Shown here piece after piece: positions 42,091 through 51,215 of a DNA stretch of 64,000 nt. Below the pieces are notes generated by a model, which had not been told where the DNA came from, ran no database searches, and saw only the letters and a list, made by a program, of their open reading frames with translations. Made by a program: the position numbers and the translations under genes. Where the stretch lies: positions 56,362-120,361 of the forward strand of contig CACAIN010000002.1 of assembly GCA_902532595.1 (NCBI GenBank). Direction: 5' to 3'. This DNA is from an uncultured Pelagibacteraceae bacterium. Its GTDB lineage: Bacteria; Pseudomonadota; Alphaproteobacteria; Pelagibacterales; Pelagibacteraceae. Positions within the stretch are counted from its first letter, which is position 1; each line of letters starts with the position of its first letter.

Positions 42091-42550
42091 TTTTTTTTAA
42101 TTTTACCAATAACTTTTCATAAACTTCTTTTTTAAAATCAACAATTATTTTTGGAAGCTCATCCATTTCCACCCATTTCCATTCAATGAATTCAGGATGT
42201 TTTGTTTTTAAATTAATTTCACTTTCCTTCCCGGTGAATCTAACTACAAACCATTTTTGCTTTTGTCCTCTGAATTTGCCTTTCCAAATAATCCCTATAA
42301 GATTTTTAGGCAATTCATATTGGAACCATCCATCTAACTCTTTTATAATTTGGATATTTTTAATACTCGTCTCTTCATTCAATTCTCTTTTCATTGCAGC
42401 TAAAAAACTTTCATTTTTATCAATACCGCCCTGGGGCATTTGCCATTTATTGACAGGATTATCTTTCCGTTTTCCAACCAAAATTTTATTTTCACTGTTT
42501 AAAACAATTGCACCTACACCAATTCTTAAAGGAAGTGTTTTTTCAGTCAT
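42080..42550 (-). CDS. rppH: RNA pyrophosphohydrolase RppH (Nudix)
   Basis: A 156-residue Nudix hydrolase. The Nudix box is GGIDKNESFLAAMKRELNEETSI (about residues 41-63), preceded by RIGVGAIVLNSENKILVGKRKDNPVNKWQMPQ. The WQMPQGGID signature is typical of RppH/IalA enzymes that remove pyrophosphate from mRNA 5' ends or hydrolyse dinucleoside polyphosphates. It is the last gene of the long rplU-to-rppH minus-strand run, 2 bases after ctpA. Its stop overlaps the end of atpC. Confidence 0.92.
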   Translation of the reverse strand: MTEKTLPLRIGVGAIVLNSENKILVGKRKDNPVNKWQMPQGGIDKNESFLAAMKRELNEETSIKNIQIIKELDGWFQYELPKNLIGIIWKGKFRGQKQKWFVVRFTGKESEINLKTKHPEFIEWKWVEMDELPKIIVDFKKEVYEKLLVKLKKIID

Positions 42551-42552
42551 TA

Positions 42553-43689
42553 TTAAGAATTGAATAATTTTAAAGCGTAATTTAATTGATTATCGTTTTC
42601 TGAGTTTATTTTGAAATTATCGCTTGTTTCTTCTACAACTATATCTGGAGTAACTCCTACTTCAGATATAGAATTGCCTGATGGTAGGTAATATTTAGAA
42701 ATTGTAAGTCTCATTCCTCCCCCATTACGCAAAGGAATAATTGATTGAACAGAACCTTTACCATAAGAACTTTCTCCTAAAATAATTGCTCTTTTATGGT
42801 CCTTGAGAGCGCCAGCAAATATTTCTGAAGCTGAAGCAGAGCCATTATTAATCAATACTATTATAGGCTTACCCTTAGTTTCATCACCTTTTTTTGCAAA
42901 AAACTTTCTTGTTTCAGAAGCTTGACGTCCTTTAGTTGAAACTATTTCACCGTCATCTAAAAAAAAATCTGTAATATTGATAGCTTGTGTCAATAATCCT
43001 CCAGGATTATTTCTTAAATCTAGTATGTAACCTTCTATTTTTGAATTTTTTTCATATTTTTTTACGATATCTAGGAATTGTTTATCGCTGTTTTCGTTAA
43101 ATGATTTTAGCCTTATATATCCTAAATTTTTACTATCACCTAGAATTTCAGAATTGACTGATTTAATTTCTATTATTTCTCGAACAATTTTAAATTCTAA
43201 TGGTTTTTTTACATTTTTTCTTCTTACTGTTAATTCAATAGAAGTTCCTACTGGTCCCCTCATTAATTTGACTGCTTCCATTAAAGATTTTCCTTGAACT
43301 TGATTATCTCCTATTTTTACAATGTAATCTCCAGCTTTTATTCCAGCTTTTGCGGCTGGCGTATCATCAATTGGAGATATAACTTTTACCACTCCAGATT
43401 CCATTCCTATTTCAATTCCCAAACCTCCAAATTCACCACGAGTATCAGTTTGCATTTCTTTAAATAATTCAGGACTCATATATGCCGAGTAAGGGTCAAG
43501 CGATTGAAGTACGCCATTAATAGCAGAGTCCATCATTTTAGATTGATTAACATCATCTACATAATCTTTTTTAATTTTTTCTAAAACTTCTCCAAAAAGA
43601 TCAATCTTCTCGTAAAGTTCGCTGCTCGAATAAGAATTTGTAAGATTTAAATTTAAAAATAATATAATTAAAAAAATAATTTTTTTCAT
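42553..43689 (-). CDS. ctpA: C-terminal processing protease CtpA/S41 family
   Basis: A 378-residue periplasmic serine protease. It has a signal peptide (about residues 1-22, ending NSYSS), a PDZ domain around residues 85-155 (GGLGIEIGMESGVVKVISP, PAAKAGIKAGDYIVKIGD) and an S41 domain with the catalytic Ser in NNGSASASEIFAGAL and Lys in SSYGKGSVQ. It degrades or trims envelope proteins from the C-terminus. It overlaps rsfS by 4 bases. In alphaproteobacteria ctpA next to rsfS, nadD and rppH is a conserved order. Confidence 0.94.
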   Translation of the reverse strand: MKKIIFLIILFLNLNLTNSYSSSELYEKIDLFGEVLEKIKKDYVDDVNQSKMMDSAINGVLQSLDPYSAYMSPELFKEMQTDTRGEFGGLGIEIGMESGVVKVISPIDDTPAAKAGIKAGDYIVKIGDNQVQGKSLMEAVKLMRGPVGTSIELTVRRKNVKKPLEFKIVREIIEIKSVNSEILGDSKNLGYIRLKSFNENSDKQFLDIVKKYEKNSKIEGYILDLRNNPGGLLTQAINITDFFLDDGEIVSTKGRQASETRKFFAKKGDETKGKPIIVLINNGSASASEIFAGALKDHKRAIILGESSYGKGSVQSIIPLRNGGGMRLTISKYYLPSGNSISEVGVTPDIVVEETSDNFKINSENDNQLNYALKLFNS

Positions 43690-44033
43690 ATAATAGCCTT
43701 TTCTTTAGGAATTTCTTCTGACCACATTTTTTCTAAGTCATAAAATTTTCTTTTTTCAGGATGAAAAATATGAATTATGATATCATTAGCATCAACCAAT
43801 TTCCAATCATTGCTTTCTCTTCCTTCAATACGACACTTTTCCAAGCCTATTTTTTTTAGTTCAATCAAAAGAATTTCAGAAAGGGCCTGTAAATGTCTAG
43901 ATGAAGTACCTGAAGCAATAATCATATAATCTGCTATATATGATTTATTTTTTAAGTTGATAGAAGTGATGTTCGAAGCTTTGTTATTGTCTAAAATTTT
44001 TTCAATATTTTTTTTTATATCTATTATTTTCAT
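43686..44033 (-). CDS. rsfS: Ribosomal silencing factor RsfS
   Basis: A 115-residue RsfS/Iojap-family protein with the signature ADYMIIASGTSSRHLQALSEIL (about residues 33-54) and CRIEGRESNDWKLVDANDIIIHIFHPEKRKFYDLEKMW. It binds L14 (uL14) and blocks subunit joining in slow growth. It overlaps nadD by one base and ctpA by four, so it lies within a tightly coupled run. Confidence 0.95.
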   Translation of the reverse strand: MKIIDIKKNIEKILDNNKASNITSINLKNKSYIADYMIIASGTSSRHLQALSEILLIELKKIGLEKCRIEGRESNDWKLVDANDIIIHIFHPEKRKFYDLEKMWSEEIPKEKAII

Positions 44034-44575
44034 TAAAACTTTTTTAAATAATTCTTTTTAATATTTGATGAAGAAATATTAATTAATTTGTTATTTATAT
44101 AGATAATATTTTTTTTATTAAGATATTTCACTACAATAGATTCTTTACTCTTTTTATCATATCCTTTTCTAGAAAAAACAACTAATTTTGTTAGTTTAAC
44201 TATCTTTTTCCAACTTGTCCACTTATGAAAATTTAATAAGCTATCTGAACCTAAAATTAAGCATAAGTTTTTTTGTTTTTTTATTTTTATAAAGTAGTTA
44301 ATTACATTAATTGTACGAGAAGATTTGATTCTATCATCTAAATATAAAACTTTAATTTTTTTATATCTTTTTATAGCTTTTTTTGATCTCGATATTCTTT
44401 GTTTCAATGAGAAAAAAGGTTTTTTTTTAAAAGGATTTTTTTTTGTAATAACCCAATAAATTTTTTTGAGTTTTATTTTTTTTAGACTAATTTTAGAAAT
44501 TTCAATATGTCCTTTATGTGGCGGGTCAAAACTTCCCCCAAAAATACCGATTGTTTTTCTGTTAAGGGTTAACAT
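44033..44575 (-). CDS. nadD: Nicotinate-nucleotide adenylyltransferase NadD (short form)
   Basis: A 180-residue nucleotidyltransferase with GIFGGSFDPPHKGHIEISK (residues 11-29, the HxGH-type site), LILGSDSLLNFHKW and the late motif ISSSNIKKN. It makes deamido-NAD from nicotinate mononucleotide. It ends seven residues after the ISSxxI motif, whereas usual NadD continues for another 15-25 residues with the last helix, so the C-terminal helix is reduced. The protein is strikingly Lys-rich. proA lies 3 bases upstream and rsfS overlaps by one base. Confidence 0.92.
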   Translation of the reverse strand: MLTLNRKTIGIFGGSFDPPHKGHIEISKISLKKIKLKKIYWVITKKNPFKKKPFFSLKQRISRSKKAIKRYKKIKVLYLDDRIKSSRTINVINYFIKIKKQKNLCLILGSDSLLNFHKWTSWKKIVKLTKLVVFSRKGYDKKSKESIVVKYLNKKNIIYINNKLINISSSNIKKNYLKKF

Positions 44576-44578
44576 TAA

Positions 44579-45820
44579 TTATGGTCTAATAATTCCTTTC
44601 CCAGACACAATATATTTGTAAGAAGTTAGCTGATTAATCCCTACAGGTCCTCTTGGAGGAAGTTTATTAGTAGAAATTCCAATTTCCCCTCCAAATCCAA
44701 ATTCGCCTCCGTCTGCAAATTGAGTTGAAACATTATGCATTGCTATAGAGCTGTTAACTCCTTCTAAGAATATTTTTGCATTTTTAGAATTATTTGTAAT
44801 AATGCTATCGGTATGCATAGTTCCATATTTTAAAATATGATTAACGGCATCCTTAACATTTTTAACAGTTTTTATTGATATCTTTGTATCTAAATATTCT
44901 GTTCTCCAATCGATCTCTTTTGCATTTTTTAGTTTATTTTTAAAAATTTTATTAATTTTTCTGTCTACGTAGACTTCACAGCCAGAAGAGATCAATGATT
45001 GTATTATTATTTTTCCGTGGGAATTTAATGCTTTTTCATCAATTAACAAAGTTTCCAGTGCGCCACAAATACTTGTTCTTCGCATTTTTGCATTGATAAT
45101 AATTTTTTTTGCCATAGCTAAATTTGCGCTTTTATCTAAATAAATATGACATAGTCCTTCGAGATGACCAATGACATGAATATTTGAAAATTTTTGAACT
45201 TTTTTTACCAATCCTTTACCTCCTCTTGGAACAATTACGTCAATAAAATTACTCATTTTTGAGAGAAGCGAGTCAACTATTTTTCTTTCTTTTTTTTCTA
45301 TAAATTGGACGCAGTTTTTATCAATGTTGTTTTTACTCAATGACTCACGAAATAGATTTGCTAACAATTTATTGGAGTTATAAGATTCTGATCCTCCTCT
45401 TAGAATAGAGCAATTTCCAGATTTTAAACACAAAGCAGCAACATCTGCTGTAACATTGGGTCTACTTTCGTAAATTACACCTATGACTCCTATAGGAGTA
45501 GAAACTTTTTTAATTGTAAGTTTATTTGGTCTTTGCCATTTTTCTAATACACGACCAATTGGATTTTTAAACTTAGTTATTTCATTGATTGAATGTCTAA
45601 TTTCATCGATTCTTCTATCGTTTAAAATTAATCTATCTACTAAATGTTTTCTTTTTGAACTCTTAATATCTTTGAAATTTTCTTTAATTATTTTTTTTTT
45701 ATTTTTTAAAATAAGATTGTTGTAATTTTTTAAAACTAATTTAATTTTACTATGTTTTATAACTTTTAGTTTTTCAAAAGCTTTTCTTGCATTAAATCCT
45801 ATTTTTTCTAAATACTTCAT
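44579..45820 (-). CDS. proA: Gamma-glutamyl phosphate reductase ProA
   Basis: A 413-residue enzyme of proline synthesis that reduces glutamyl-5-phosphate to the semialdehyde. The family segments PIGVIGVIYESRPNVTADVAALCLKSGN (about residues 111-138), IVPRGGKGLV, the active Cys in RRTSICGALETLLID and HNVSTQFADGGEFGFGGEIGIST are visible. It is directly downstream of proB with a 1-base gap, the classical proBA pair inserted in the obgE-nadD run, as in many alphaproteobacteria. Confidence 0.96.
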   Translation of the reverse strand: MKYLEKIGFNARKAFEKLKVIKHSKIKLVLKNYNNLILKNKKKIIKENFKDIKSSKRKHLVDRLILNDRRIDEIRHSINEITKFKNPIGRVLEKWQRPNKLTIKKVSTPIGVIGVIYESRPNVTADVAALCLKSGNCSILRGGSESYNSNKLLANLFRESLSKNNIDKNCVQFIEKKERKIVDSLLSKMSNFIDVIVPRGGKGLVKKVQKFSNIHVIGHLEGLCHIYLDKSANLAMAKKIIINAKMRRTSICGALETLLIDEKALNSHGKIIIQSLISSGCEVYVDRKINKIFKNKLKNAKEIDWRTEYLDTKISIKTVKNVKDAVNHILKYGTMHTDSIITNNSKNAKIFLEGVNSSIAMHNVSTQFADGGEFGFGGEIGISTNKLPPRGPVGINQLTSYKYIVSGKGIIRP

Positions 45821-45821
45821 T

Positions 45822-46913
45822 TTACAATTTTACCATATCATCTTTGTGTATTATTTCGGACTTACTTAAATATCCCAAAATATTTTCTATTTCTTTACTT
45901 TGCTTACCTTTTATTTTATTAATCTCAGATGATGTGAATGAAGATAATCCTCTAGCAAGATTCTTCTGATTTTCATCTACTACAAGTATATTTTCACCTT
46001 TCTCAAAAGTACCTTCAACCTTAACAATTCCCGCAGGAAGTAAACTCTTACCTTCGTTTAATGCTCGAGCTGCTCCTCTATCGATATATATTTTACCTGA
46101 TGAATTTAGAGAACTGATGATCCATTTTTTTCTAGCGTCCAAACTAGAAATTTTTGGGATAAAATGAGTATAGATTTTACTTTTGATCATATTACTAATC
46201 GGGTTATTTTTTTTACCATTTCCGATAAACATATGACATCCTGCATTAATACAAATTTTAGCTGCATCTAACTTTGTACTAATTCCTCCTGAGCCATAAG
46301 AATTTTTTTTATTATCAATCAAAGCATTTATATTTGAGTCAATTTTAGAAACAGTTTTGATGATTTTTTTACTTTTAGATTTATCATAAAGTCCATCAAC
46401 ATCTGATAAAATAATGAGAGTATCAGCGCCAATGATTTGAGCCACTCTCGCTGCCAATCTATCATTATCTCCGTACTTAATTTCTGTAGTTGCTGTAGTG
46501 TCATTTTCATTTACAATTGGAACTGCTTTCAATTTAAACAAGTTATCAAAAGTTCGCCTAACATTTAATGATCTTCTACGTTGTTCAGTATCATCTGGAC
46601 TTATTAGTATTTGACCAGTTTTAATTTTATGTTTATCAAATAATTTTTGAAATTCCCCAGCTAAATGAATTTGACCAATTGCAGCAATGGCTTGACTCAT
46701 TTCTAGTTTAATTTTTTTCTTTTTAATTTTGAGATAATTTTGACCCAATGCTATTGCTCCTGAAGAAACAATAACCAAGTCACTTTTTCCACTGAATTTT
46801 TTTATATCTTTAATTAAAGTTGTTACCCATTTTTTTTTAAATTTACCCTTGCTGTCTACAACGGTGGATGAACCAAGCTTTATTACTATTTTTTTTGAGT
46901 TTTTAATTAACAT
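45822..46913 (-). CDS. proB: Glutamate 5-kinase ProB
   Basis: A 363-residue amino-acid kinase with a C-terminal PUA domain. The kinase part starts KKIVIKLGSSTVVD (residues 7-20), and has SSGAIALG, the substrate loop NENDTTATTEIKYGDNDRLAARVAQI and the GSGGISTKLDAAKI motif. The PUA domain (about residues 275-360) begins GKIYIDRGAARALNEGKSLLPAGI. It phosphorylates glutamate, the feedback-controlled first step of proline synthesis. It overlaps obgE by 11 bases. Confidence 0.96.
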   Translation of the reverse strand: MLIKNSKKIVIKLGSSTVVDSKGKFKKKWVTTLIKDIKKFSGKSDLVIVSSGAIALGQNYLKIKKKKIKLEMSQAIAAIGQIHLAGEFQKLFDKHKIKTGQILISPDDTEQRRRSLNVRRTFDNLFKLKAVPIVNENDTTATTEIKYGDNDRLAARVAQIIGADTLIILSDVDGLYDKSKSKKIIKTVSKIDSNINALIDNKKNSYGSGGISTKLDAAKICINAGCHMFIGNGKKNNPISNMIKSKIYTHFIPKISSLDARKKWIISSLNSSGKIYIDRGAARALNEGKSLLPAGIVKVEGTFEKGENILVVDENQKNLARGLSSFTSSEINKIKGKQSKEIENILGYLSKSEIIHKDDMVKL

Positions 46914-47886
46914 TTTTTATCAATAGTTTTTTTACTTTTTGAATATCTTTATTTGAAAATACTGAAATTACTTCACATTTTGCTGTAATCTTATTTTTAA
47001 ATTCTTTTAGTTTTTTATTAATATTATCTTTTGCTAACAAATCAGATTTGTTAAGAAATATTATTTCTTTTTTTTTACCTAAATTTTTATCATATGCAGA
47101 AAGCTCAAGTTTAATCTTTTTATAGCTATTTACTAAATCTTCTTCAGATAAATCGATTAAATGTAATAACATTTTACATCTTTCTATATGACGTAAGAAT
47201 TTATCTCCTAATCCTATACCTTTGTGTGCGCCTTCAACTAACCCTGGAATATCTGCTAGAGTTATTTCTTTTCCGTCGTAATACGTAACTCCTAAATTTG
47301 GGTTAATAGTAGTGAATGGATAATTGGCGATTTTTGGTTTTGCTCTAGTTAAAGCTGCAAGTAAACTTGATTTTCCGGCATTAGGTTGACCTATTATACC
47401 TATATCAGCAATTACCTTTAGCTGCAGCCAAATCCAGAATTCTTCACCGATCTTACCATTAGTTTTTTTTCTTGGAGCTCTATTTGTAGAACTTTTAAAT
47501 CTTACATTACCCAAACCTCCTTTACCACCAGAGGCTACTAAATATTTTTCTTTGTTTTTTGTAAAATCATAAATTAAAGTATTGTTATCTTCTTCATAAA
47601 TTTGTGTTCCAATTGGAACTTTTAAAATTAAATCTTTACCATTTCCTCCAGTTTTATTTCTTTTGCTTCCAGGCTTTCCCTGTTGTGCTTTAAAATGTTG
47701 AGCGTATCTAAAGTCTATTAAAGTATTTAAATTACGATCGGACTCAACAATGATAGATCCTCCGTTTCCTCCATCCCCACCGTCAGGACCACCATATTCG
47801 ATAAACTTTTCTCTTCGGAAGCTAGCTGAGCCTGAGCCACCGTTGCCTGCTTTAATGTATATTTTTGCTTGATCTAAAAATTTCAT
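46903..47886 (-). CDS. obgE: GTPase ObgE/CgtA
   Basis: A 327-residue Obg-family GTPase. The glycine-rich Obg fold (KAGNGGSGSASFRREKFIEYGGPDGGDGGNGG, about residues 13-44) is followed by the G domain with GQPNAGKSSLLAAL (about residues 165-178), DIPGLVEGAHKGIGLG and NKSD. It takes part in late 50S assembly and stress signalling. There is no long C-terminal extension. It follows rpmA after 38 bases; rplU-rpmA-obgE is a widely conserved order. Confidence 0.96.
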   Translation of the reverse strand: MKFLDQAKIYIKAGNGGSGSASFRREKFIEYGGPDGGDGGNGGSIIVESDRNLNTLIDFRYAQHFKAQQGKPGSKRNKTGGNGKDLILKVPIGTQIYEEDNNTLIYDFTKNKEKYLVASGGKGGLGNVRFKSSTNRAPRKKTNGKIGEEFWIWLQLKVIADIGIIGQPNAGKSSLLAALTRAKPKIANYPFTTINPNLGVTYYDGKEITLADIPGLVEGAHKGIGLGDKFLRHIERCKMLLHLIDLSEEDLVNSYKKIKLELSAYDKNLGKKKEIIFLNKSDLLAKDNINKKLKEFKNKITAKCEVISVFSNKDIQKVKKLLIKNVN

Positions 47887-47924
47887 TATGGATATATTAT
47901 AAATAACTAAAGTTATTTATAGAT

Positions 47925-48179
47925 TTAATTGGGGATAACAGAAACAAAAGTCCTGTTGAATTTAGATTTTTTATATTTTACTTTTCCCTTTACAAGAGAA
48001 AAAATAGAATGGTCCTTACCCATGCCCACATTGTTTCCAGGATGAATTTTAGTTCCTCTTTGTCTTACGATTATATTTCCTGGTATTACAGCTTGGTCTC
48101 CATATTTTTTAACTCCAAGACGTCGACCTTTACTATCTCGTCCATTTTTCGATGATCCACCAGCTTTTTTTGTTGCCAT
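47925..48179 (-). CDS. rpmA: Large ribosomal subunit protein bL27
   Basis: An 84-residue bL27, starting [27 protein letters not shown], the canonical N-terminal tail that reaches the peptidyl-transferase centre, then [29 protein letters not shown]. The length is typical. It lies 9 bases downstream of rplU and is followed by obgE after a 38-base gap. Confidence 0.98.
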   Translation of the reverse strand: MATKKAGGSSKNGRDSKGRRLGVKKYGDQAVIPGNIIVRQRGTKIHPGNNVGMGKDHSIFSLVKGKVKYKKSKFNRTFVSVIPN

Positions 48180-48188
48180 AAATAATCT

Positions 48189-48638
48189 CTATTTTTTTAA
48201 AATTTTTTTAGCGACAGTTTTCTTTTTGTCGTCTTTTTTATCTTTTGCTTTAATTTCAGTTGTTTTAGTTTTAGACTTGGTTTTAACTACAGAAGAATCT
48301 GCACTCGCTATAAGTTTTCCATCCTTTGATAAAATTTTTGTTATCTGTATTTTAGAATGTCTTTGTCTATGTCCATTTTTTTTTCTTGAGTGTTTTCTTC
48401 TTCTTTTGTGAAAAACTAATACTGTTCTATCTTTAATATTATCTAAAAGTTTAGCTTCCACACTTGCTCCTTTAATATTAGGATTACCTACTTCAGTATT
48501 TTTATCATCGTTTAAGAGTAAAACGTTTTCAAATTTAACAGTTTTTCCAACTTCAACGTCTATTTTTTCAATTTCTAAAATTTTACTTGCAGAAACTTTA
48601 TATTGTTTTCCACCTGTTTCTATTATTGCAAATGACAT
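48189..48638 (-). CDS. rplU: Large ribosomal subunit protein bL21 with extended tail
   Basis: The first 100 residues are bL21 (MSFAIIETGGKQYKVSASKI, then RRRKHSRKKNGHRQRHSKIQITKI). The protein is 149 residues, against about 103 in E. coli, because of a Lys/Thr/Asp-rich low-complexity tail (about residues 110-149). bL21 binds 23S rRNA near domain II. It is the first gene of a nine-gene minus-strand run (rplU to rppH) and is preceded by a clear sigma-70-type promoter with a leader of only about 20 bases. Confidence 0.96.
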   Translation of the reverse strand: MSFAIIETGGKQYKVSASKILEIEKIDVEVGKTVKFENVLLLNDDKNTEVGNPNIKGASVEAKLLDNIKDRTVLVFHKRRRKHSRKKNGHRQRHSKIQITKILSKDGKLIASADSSVVKTKSKTKTTEIKAKDKKDDKKKTVAKKILKK

Positions 48639-48664
48639 AAATTATCTTTCTTTAAATTTAGGGC

Positions 48665-48692
48665 AATATAGCCTGCAGAATTGGCAAGTCAA
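48665..48692 (-). promoter_or_regulatory. Promoter of the rplU-rpmA-obgE run
   Basis: On the minus strand TTGACT (48692-48687) and TATATT (48670-48665) are separated by 16 bases, a good sigma-70 promoter. Predicted start near 48658, about 20 bases before the rplU ATG. It lies in the 65-base gap after gloB. Confidence 0.75.
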
Positions 48693-48703
48693 GATGAATG
48701 AGA

Positions 48704-49468
48704 TTAAAAATTATCTTTTAAATCACGTAATTTAGAGAAAATTTCTTGCTCAGATGCATTATCTAAATTTAAAGCATTTTTTATTGATGGCTCATTGCAT
48801 CTTAGAAATATATTAGTTTTTTTTTCTTCACCTATAGAGATTGGAATAGTAGGAGATTTTGATTTTATTCTAGAGCTAATCCAATTAATTTTTTTTTTTA
48901 AAAATTCATTTTTAGAGTCATATTCTAGACAAAATTCTAAATTTTTTTTTGTGTATTCATGTCCACAATATATTTTTGTATCTATTGGTAAATTTTTTAA
49001 CTTATTTAAAGAATTAAACATTTGTTCATTAGTACCTTCAAAAACCCTACCACACCCTAGAGAAAATAAAGTGTCACCTGTAAAAATTATTTTTTCATTT
49101 TTAAAATAAAAAGCTATATGACCTTTTGTATGACCGGGAACAAAAATGACTTCAAAAGAAGTATTACCAATTTTAAAATTTTCTTTTTCTTTTAGAGCTA
49201 TATCGATACCAGGTATACGATCTTTATCTATTTCAGACCCTAAAATTTTTGATTTATATTTTTCTTTAAGTTTTTGATTGCCCTCAACATGATCAAAATG
49301 GTGATGTGTATTTAAAATATAATCTAATTTATTGTGCTTTTCATTTATTATTTTATCACAGGGACCAAAATCTGATGGATCAATGATTGAAACTATATTA
49401 GTTTCTTTATCATAGAGAAGGTAGCTATAGTTATCATCCCGACAATGAATAATTTCTATATTTAACAT
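48704..49468 (-). CDS. gloB: Hydroxyacylglutathione hydrolase (glyoxalase II)
   Basis: A 254-residue metallo-beta-lactamase-fold enzyme. The metal-binding motif THHHFDHVEGN (about residues 54-64) and later metal ligands in VPGHTKGHIAF, FTGDTLFSLGCGR and YCGHEYTKKNLEF match GloB. It hydrolyses S-lactoylglutathione to D-lactate and glutathione in methylglyoxal detoxification. It overlaps the metW start by one base, so it belongs to the metX-metW-gloB run upstream of the rplU promoter. Confidence 0.93.
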   Translation of the reverse strand: MLNIEIIHCRDDNYSYLLYDKETNIVSIIDPSDFGPCDKIINEKHNKLDYILNTHHHFDHVEGNQKLKEKYKSKILGSEIDKDRIPGIDIALKEKENFKIGNTSFEVIFVPGHTKGHIAFYFKNEKIIFTGDTLFSLGCGRVFEGTNEQMFNSLNKLKNLPIDTKIYCGHEYTKKNLEFCLEYDSKNEFLKKKINWISSRIKSKSPTIPISIGEEKKTNIFLRCNEPSIKNALNLDNASEQEIFSKLRDLKDNF

Positions 49469-50061
49469 TATCCTATTAAAAATATTCCAAGTTTAGAAAA
49501 AAAGTTTTTAATTTCAAGGTTGCTTTTTTTAATCTCTGAAGTCTTATCTTCATTAACACCCACAACTCTATTAATTTTAATATTTTTTTCTAAACAAAAA
49601 TGAAATAAATCTTTAATTGTGCACATGTGCAGATTAGGAGTGTTATACCAAGAATTTGGTAATGTTTTAGTAACGGGCATCTTTCCAAAAAATAGTAAAC
49701 TAGTCCTAACCTTCCAATACCCAAAATTAGGTATTGATATGACTACTGATTTTCCGATTCTTAACAGATCTTTTAGAACTTTTTCAGGATTATAAAAGGC
49801 TTGGAGTGTTTGACTTAATATAACAAAATCAAAGGATTGATTTGGAAATTGATGAAGCTCTGTCTCTGCATTGCCTTCAATGACTGGAAGACCTTTATAA
49901 ATACATTTAGTAACGTTTTCTTTTTTAAGCTCTAAACCACGAGCTTCTATGTTTTTTTCTTTAATTAAATGATTCATTAAAGAACCATCTCCACAACCCA
50001 CATCGAGAACTCTTACATTCTTGGGTAATAAATCTGCTATTACTTTAAATTCTTTTTTCAT
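49468..50061 (-). CDS. metW: Methionine biosynthesis protein MetW
   Basis: A 197-residue MetW-family methyltransferase-fold protein with a SAM-type motif VRVLDVGCGDGSLMNHLI (about residues 16-33), then GLPVIEGNAETELHQFPNQSFDFVILSQTLQ. MetW acts with MetX in methionine synthesis in many proteobacteria. It overlaps metX by 17 bases, the usual metXW pair, and overlaps gloB by one base. It is controlled by the upstream SAM-II riboswitch if the run is one transcript. Confidence 0.93.
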   Translation of the reverse strand: MKKEFKVIADLLPKNVRVLDVGCGDGSLMNHLIKEKNIEARGLELKKENVTKCIYKGLPVIEGNAETELHQFPNQSFDFVILSQTLQAFYNPEKVLKDLLRIGKSVVISIPNFGYWKVRTSLLFFGKMPVTKTLPNSWYNTPNLHMCTIKDLFHFCLEKNIKINRVVGVNEDKTSEIKKSNLEIKNFFSKLGIFLIG

Positions 50062-51184
50062 TTTTAAATTTTATATGCATCGAGTCTATAAATCCTTTTA
50101 AAGTTTTAAGAAACTCTGGCTCTTCTAATAAAAAGGAATCGTGACCTTTGTCAGTTTTAATTTCTGAAAAAGAGACATCTGCTCCAGAAGCGTTAAGAGC
50201 AATGACTATATCTTTATTTTCTTTTGTCGTATAAAGCCAGTCTGAAGAGAAAGAGATGACTAAAAATTTTGTTTTTTGACTTTTGAAAGCCTCAAGTAGA
50301 CCGCCTTTAAAATGTTTAGACAAATCAAAATAATCCATAGCTCTAGTAATGTATAAGATAGAGTTTGCGTCAAATCTTTCTACAAAAGCGCTGCCTTGAT
50401 GTCTTAAATAGCTTTCAACTTGAAAATCAGCATCAAAACTAAATTCATAATCAGCTTTTTCTTGAAGTTTTCTTCCAAATTTTTCTTGCATTCCTTTCTC
50501 GGATAAATAACTGATATGACCTACCATTCTTGCTACGGCTAATCCATTTTTAGGTTGAACATTTTTTTTTAAATATTTCCCTTTTTCCCACACTGGATCT
50601 GCCATAATAGCTTGCCGAGCTAATTCATTAAGAGCAATATTTTGTGCACTATGGCTTGTGCTACAAGCAATAGGAATTGCAGAAAATGTCTTATTTGGGA
50701 ATATTGTGCAAAATTCAAGAGACTGCATTCCACCCATTGAACCTCCTGTAGCGCAGAGAAGTTTCTCTATTCCCAGATGATTTAAAAGAGCTTCTTGTGC
50801 TTTAACCATATCTCTTATTGTTATAACTGGAAAATTTAATCCATATGGTTCATTTGTTTTTTTATCTATTTCTTTAGGACCCCAGGAACCCATACATCCA
50901 CCAATCACATTTGCACAAATCACAAAATATTTGTCTGTGTCTATTGCTTTACCTGGTCCTACAGCAGTTACCCACCATCCTTCTTTTTTTGTTACTGGAT
51001 TTATTCCACTAACAAATTGATCGCCTGTAAGTGCATGAAAAACTAATATAGCATTATCCTTAAATTTGTTTAGTTTGCCATAAGTTTCATATGCTAAAGG
51101 AAAATCTTTAATAGTTTGACCACAGTCTAATTTAAGTGGTTTAGAGACATTAATAGTCTTAATATTTTCAGTTTTATAGTTCAT
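50045..51184 (-). CDS. metX: Homoserine O-acyltransferase MetX
   Basis: A 379-residue alpha/beta-hydrolase-fold acyltransferase. The nucleophile is in GGSMGGMQSLE (about residue 146), the Asp in SFSSDWLYT and the His in DKGHDSFLLEE. It activates homoserine with acetyl- or succinyl-CoA for methionine synthesis. The protein starts MNYKTENIKTINVSKP. The ATG lies only 2 bases after the nine-U tract of an intrinsic terminator, so there is no Shine-Dalgarno. Its leader holds a SAM-II riboswitch, which ties expression to the S-adenosylmethionine level. Confidence 0.96.
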   Translation of the reverse strand: MNYKTENIKTINVSKPLKLDCGQTIKDFPLAYETYGKLNKFKDNAILVFHALTGDQFVSGINPVTKKEGWWVTAVGPGKAIDTDKYFVICANVIGGCMGSWGPKEIDKKTNEPYGLNFPVITIRDMVKAQEALLNHLGIEKLLCATGGSMGGMQSLEFCTIFPNKTFSAIPIACSTSHSAQNIALNELARQAIMADPVWEKGKYLKKNVQPKNGLAVARMVGHISYLSEKGMQEKFGRKLQEKADYEFSFDADFQVESYLRHQGSAFVERFDANSILYITRAMDYFDLSKHFKGGLLEAFKSQKTKFLVISFSSDWLYTTKENKDIVIALNASGADVSFSEIKTDKGHDSFLLEEPEFLKTLKGFIDSMHIKFKNEKRI

Positions 51185-51186
51185 CC

Positions 51187-51212
51187 AAAAAAAAAGCCCA
51201 GCTAAACTGGGC
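51187..51212 (-). terminator. Riboswitch-controlled intrinsic terminator before metX
   Basis: On the minus strand GCCCAG (51212-51207) and CTGGGC (51201-51196) form a 6-bp stem with a 5-base loop, followed by nine U residues (51195-51187). The 3' part of the stem and loop (TTTAGCT, 51206-51200) is an exact complement of AGCTAAA (51228-51222) in the SAM-II aptamer, which gives an alternative antiterminator helix. Confidence 0.85.
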
Positions 51213-51215
51213 GAA

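Noticed and set aside
42186-42563. 125-codon frame on the plus strand
   Set aside because: It lies antisense inside rppH, which has a complete Nudix box; the plus-strand translation is a Leu/Phe/Ser-rich shadow.
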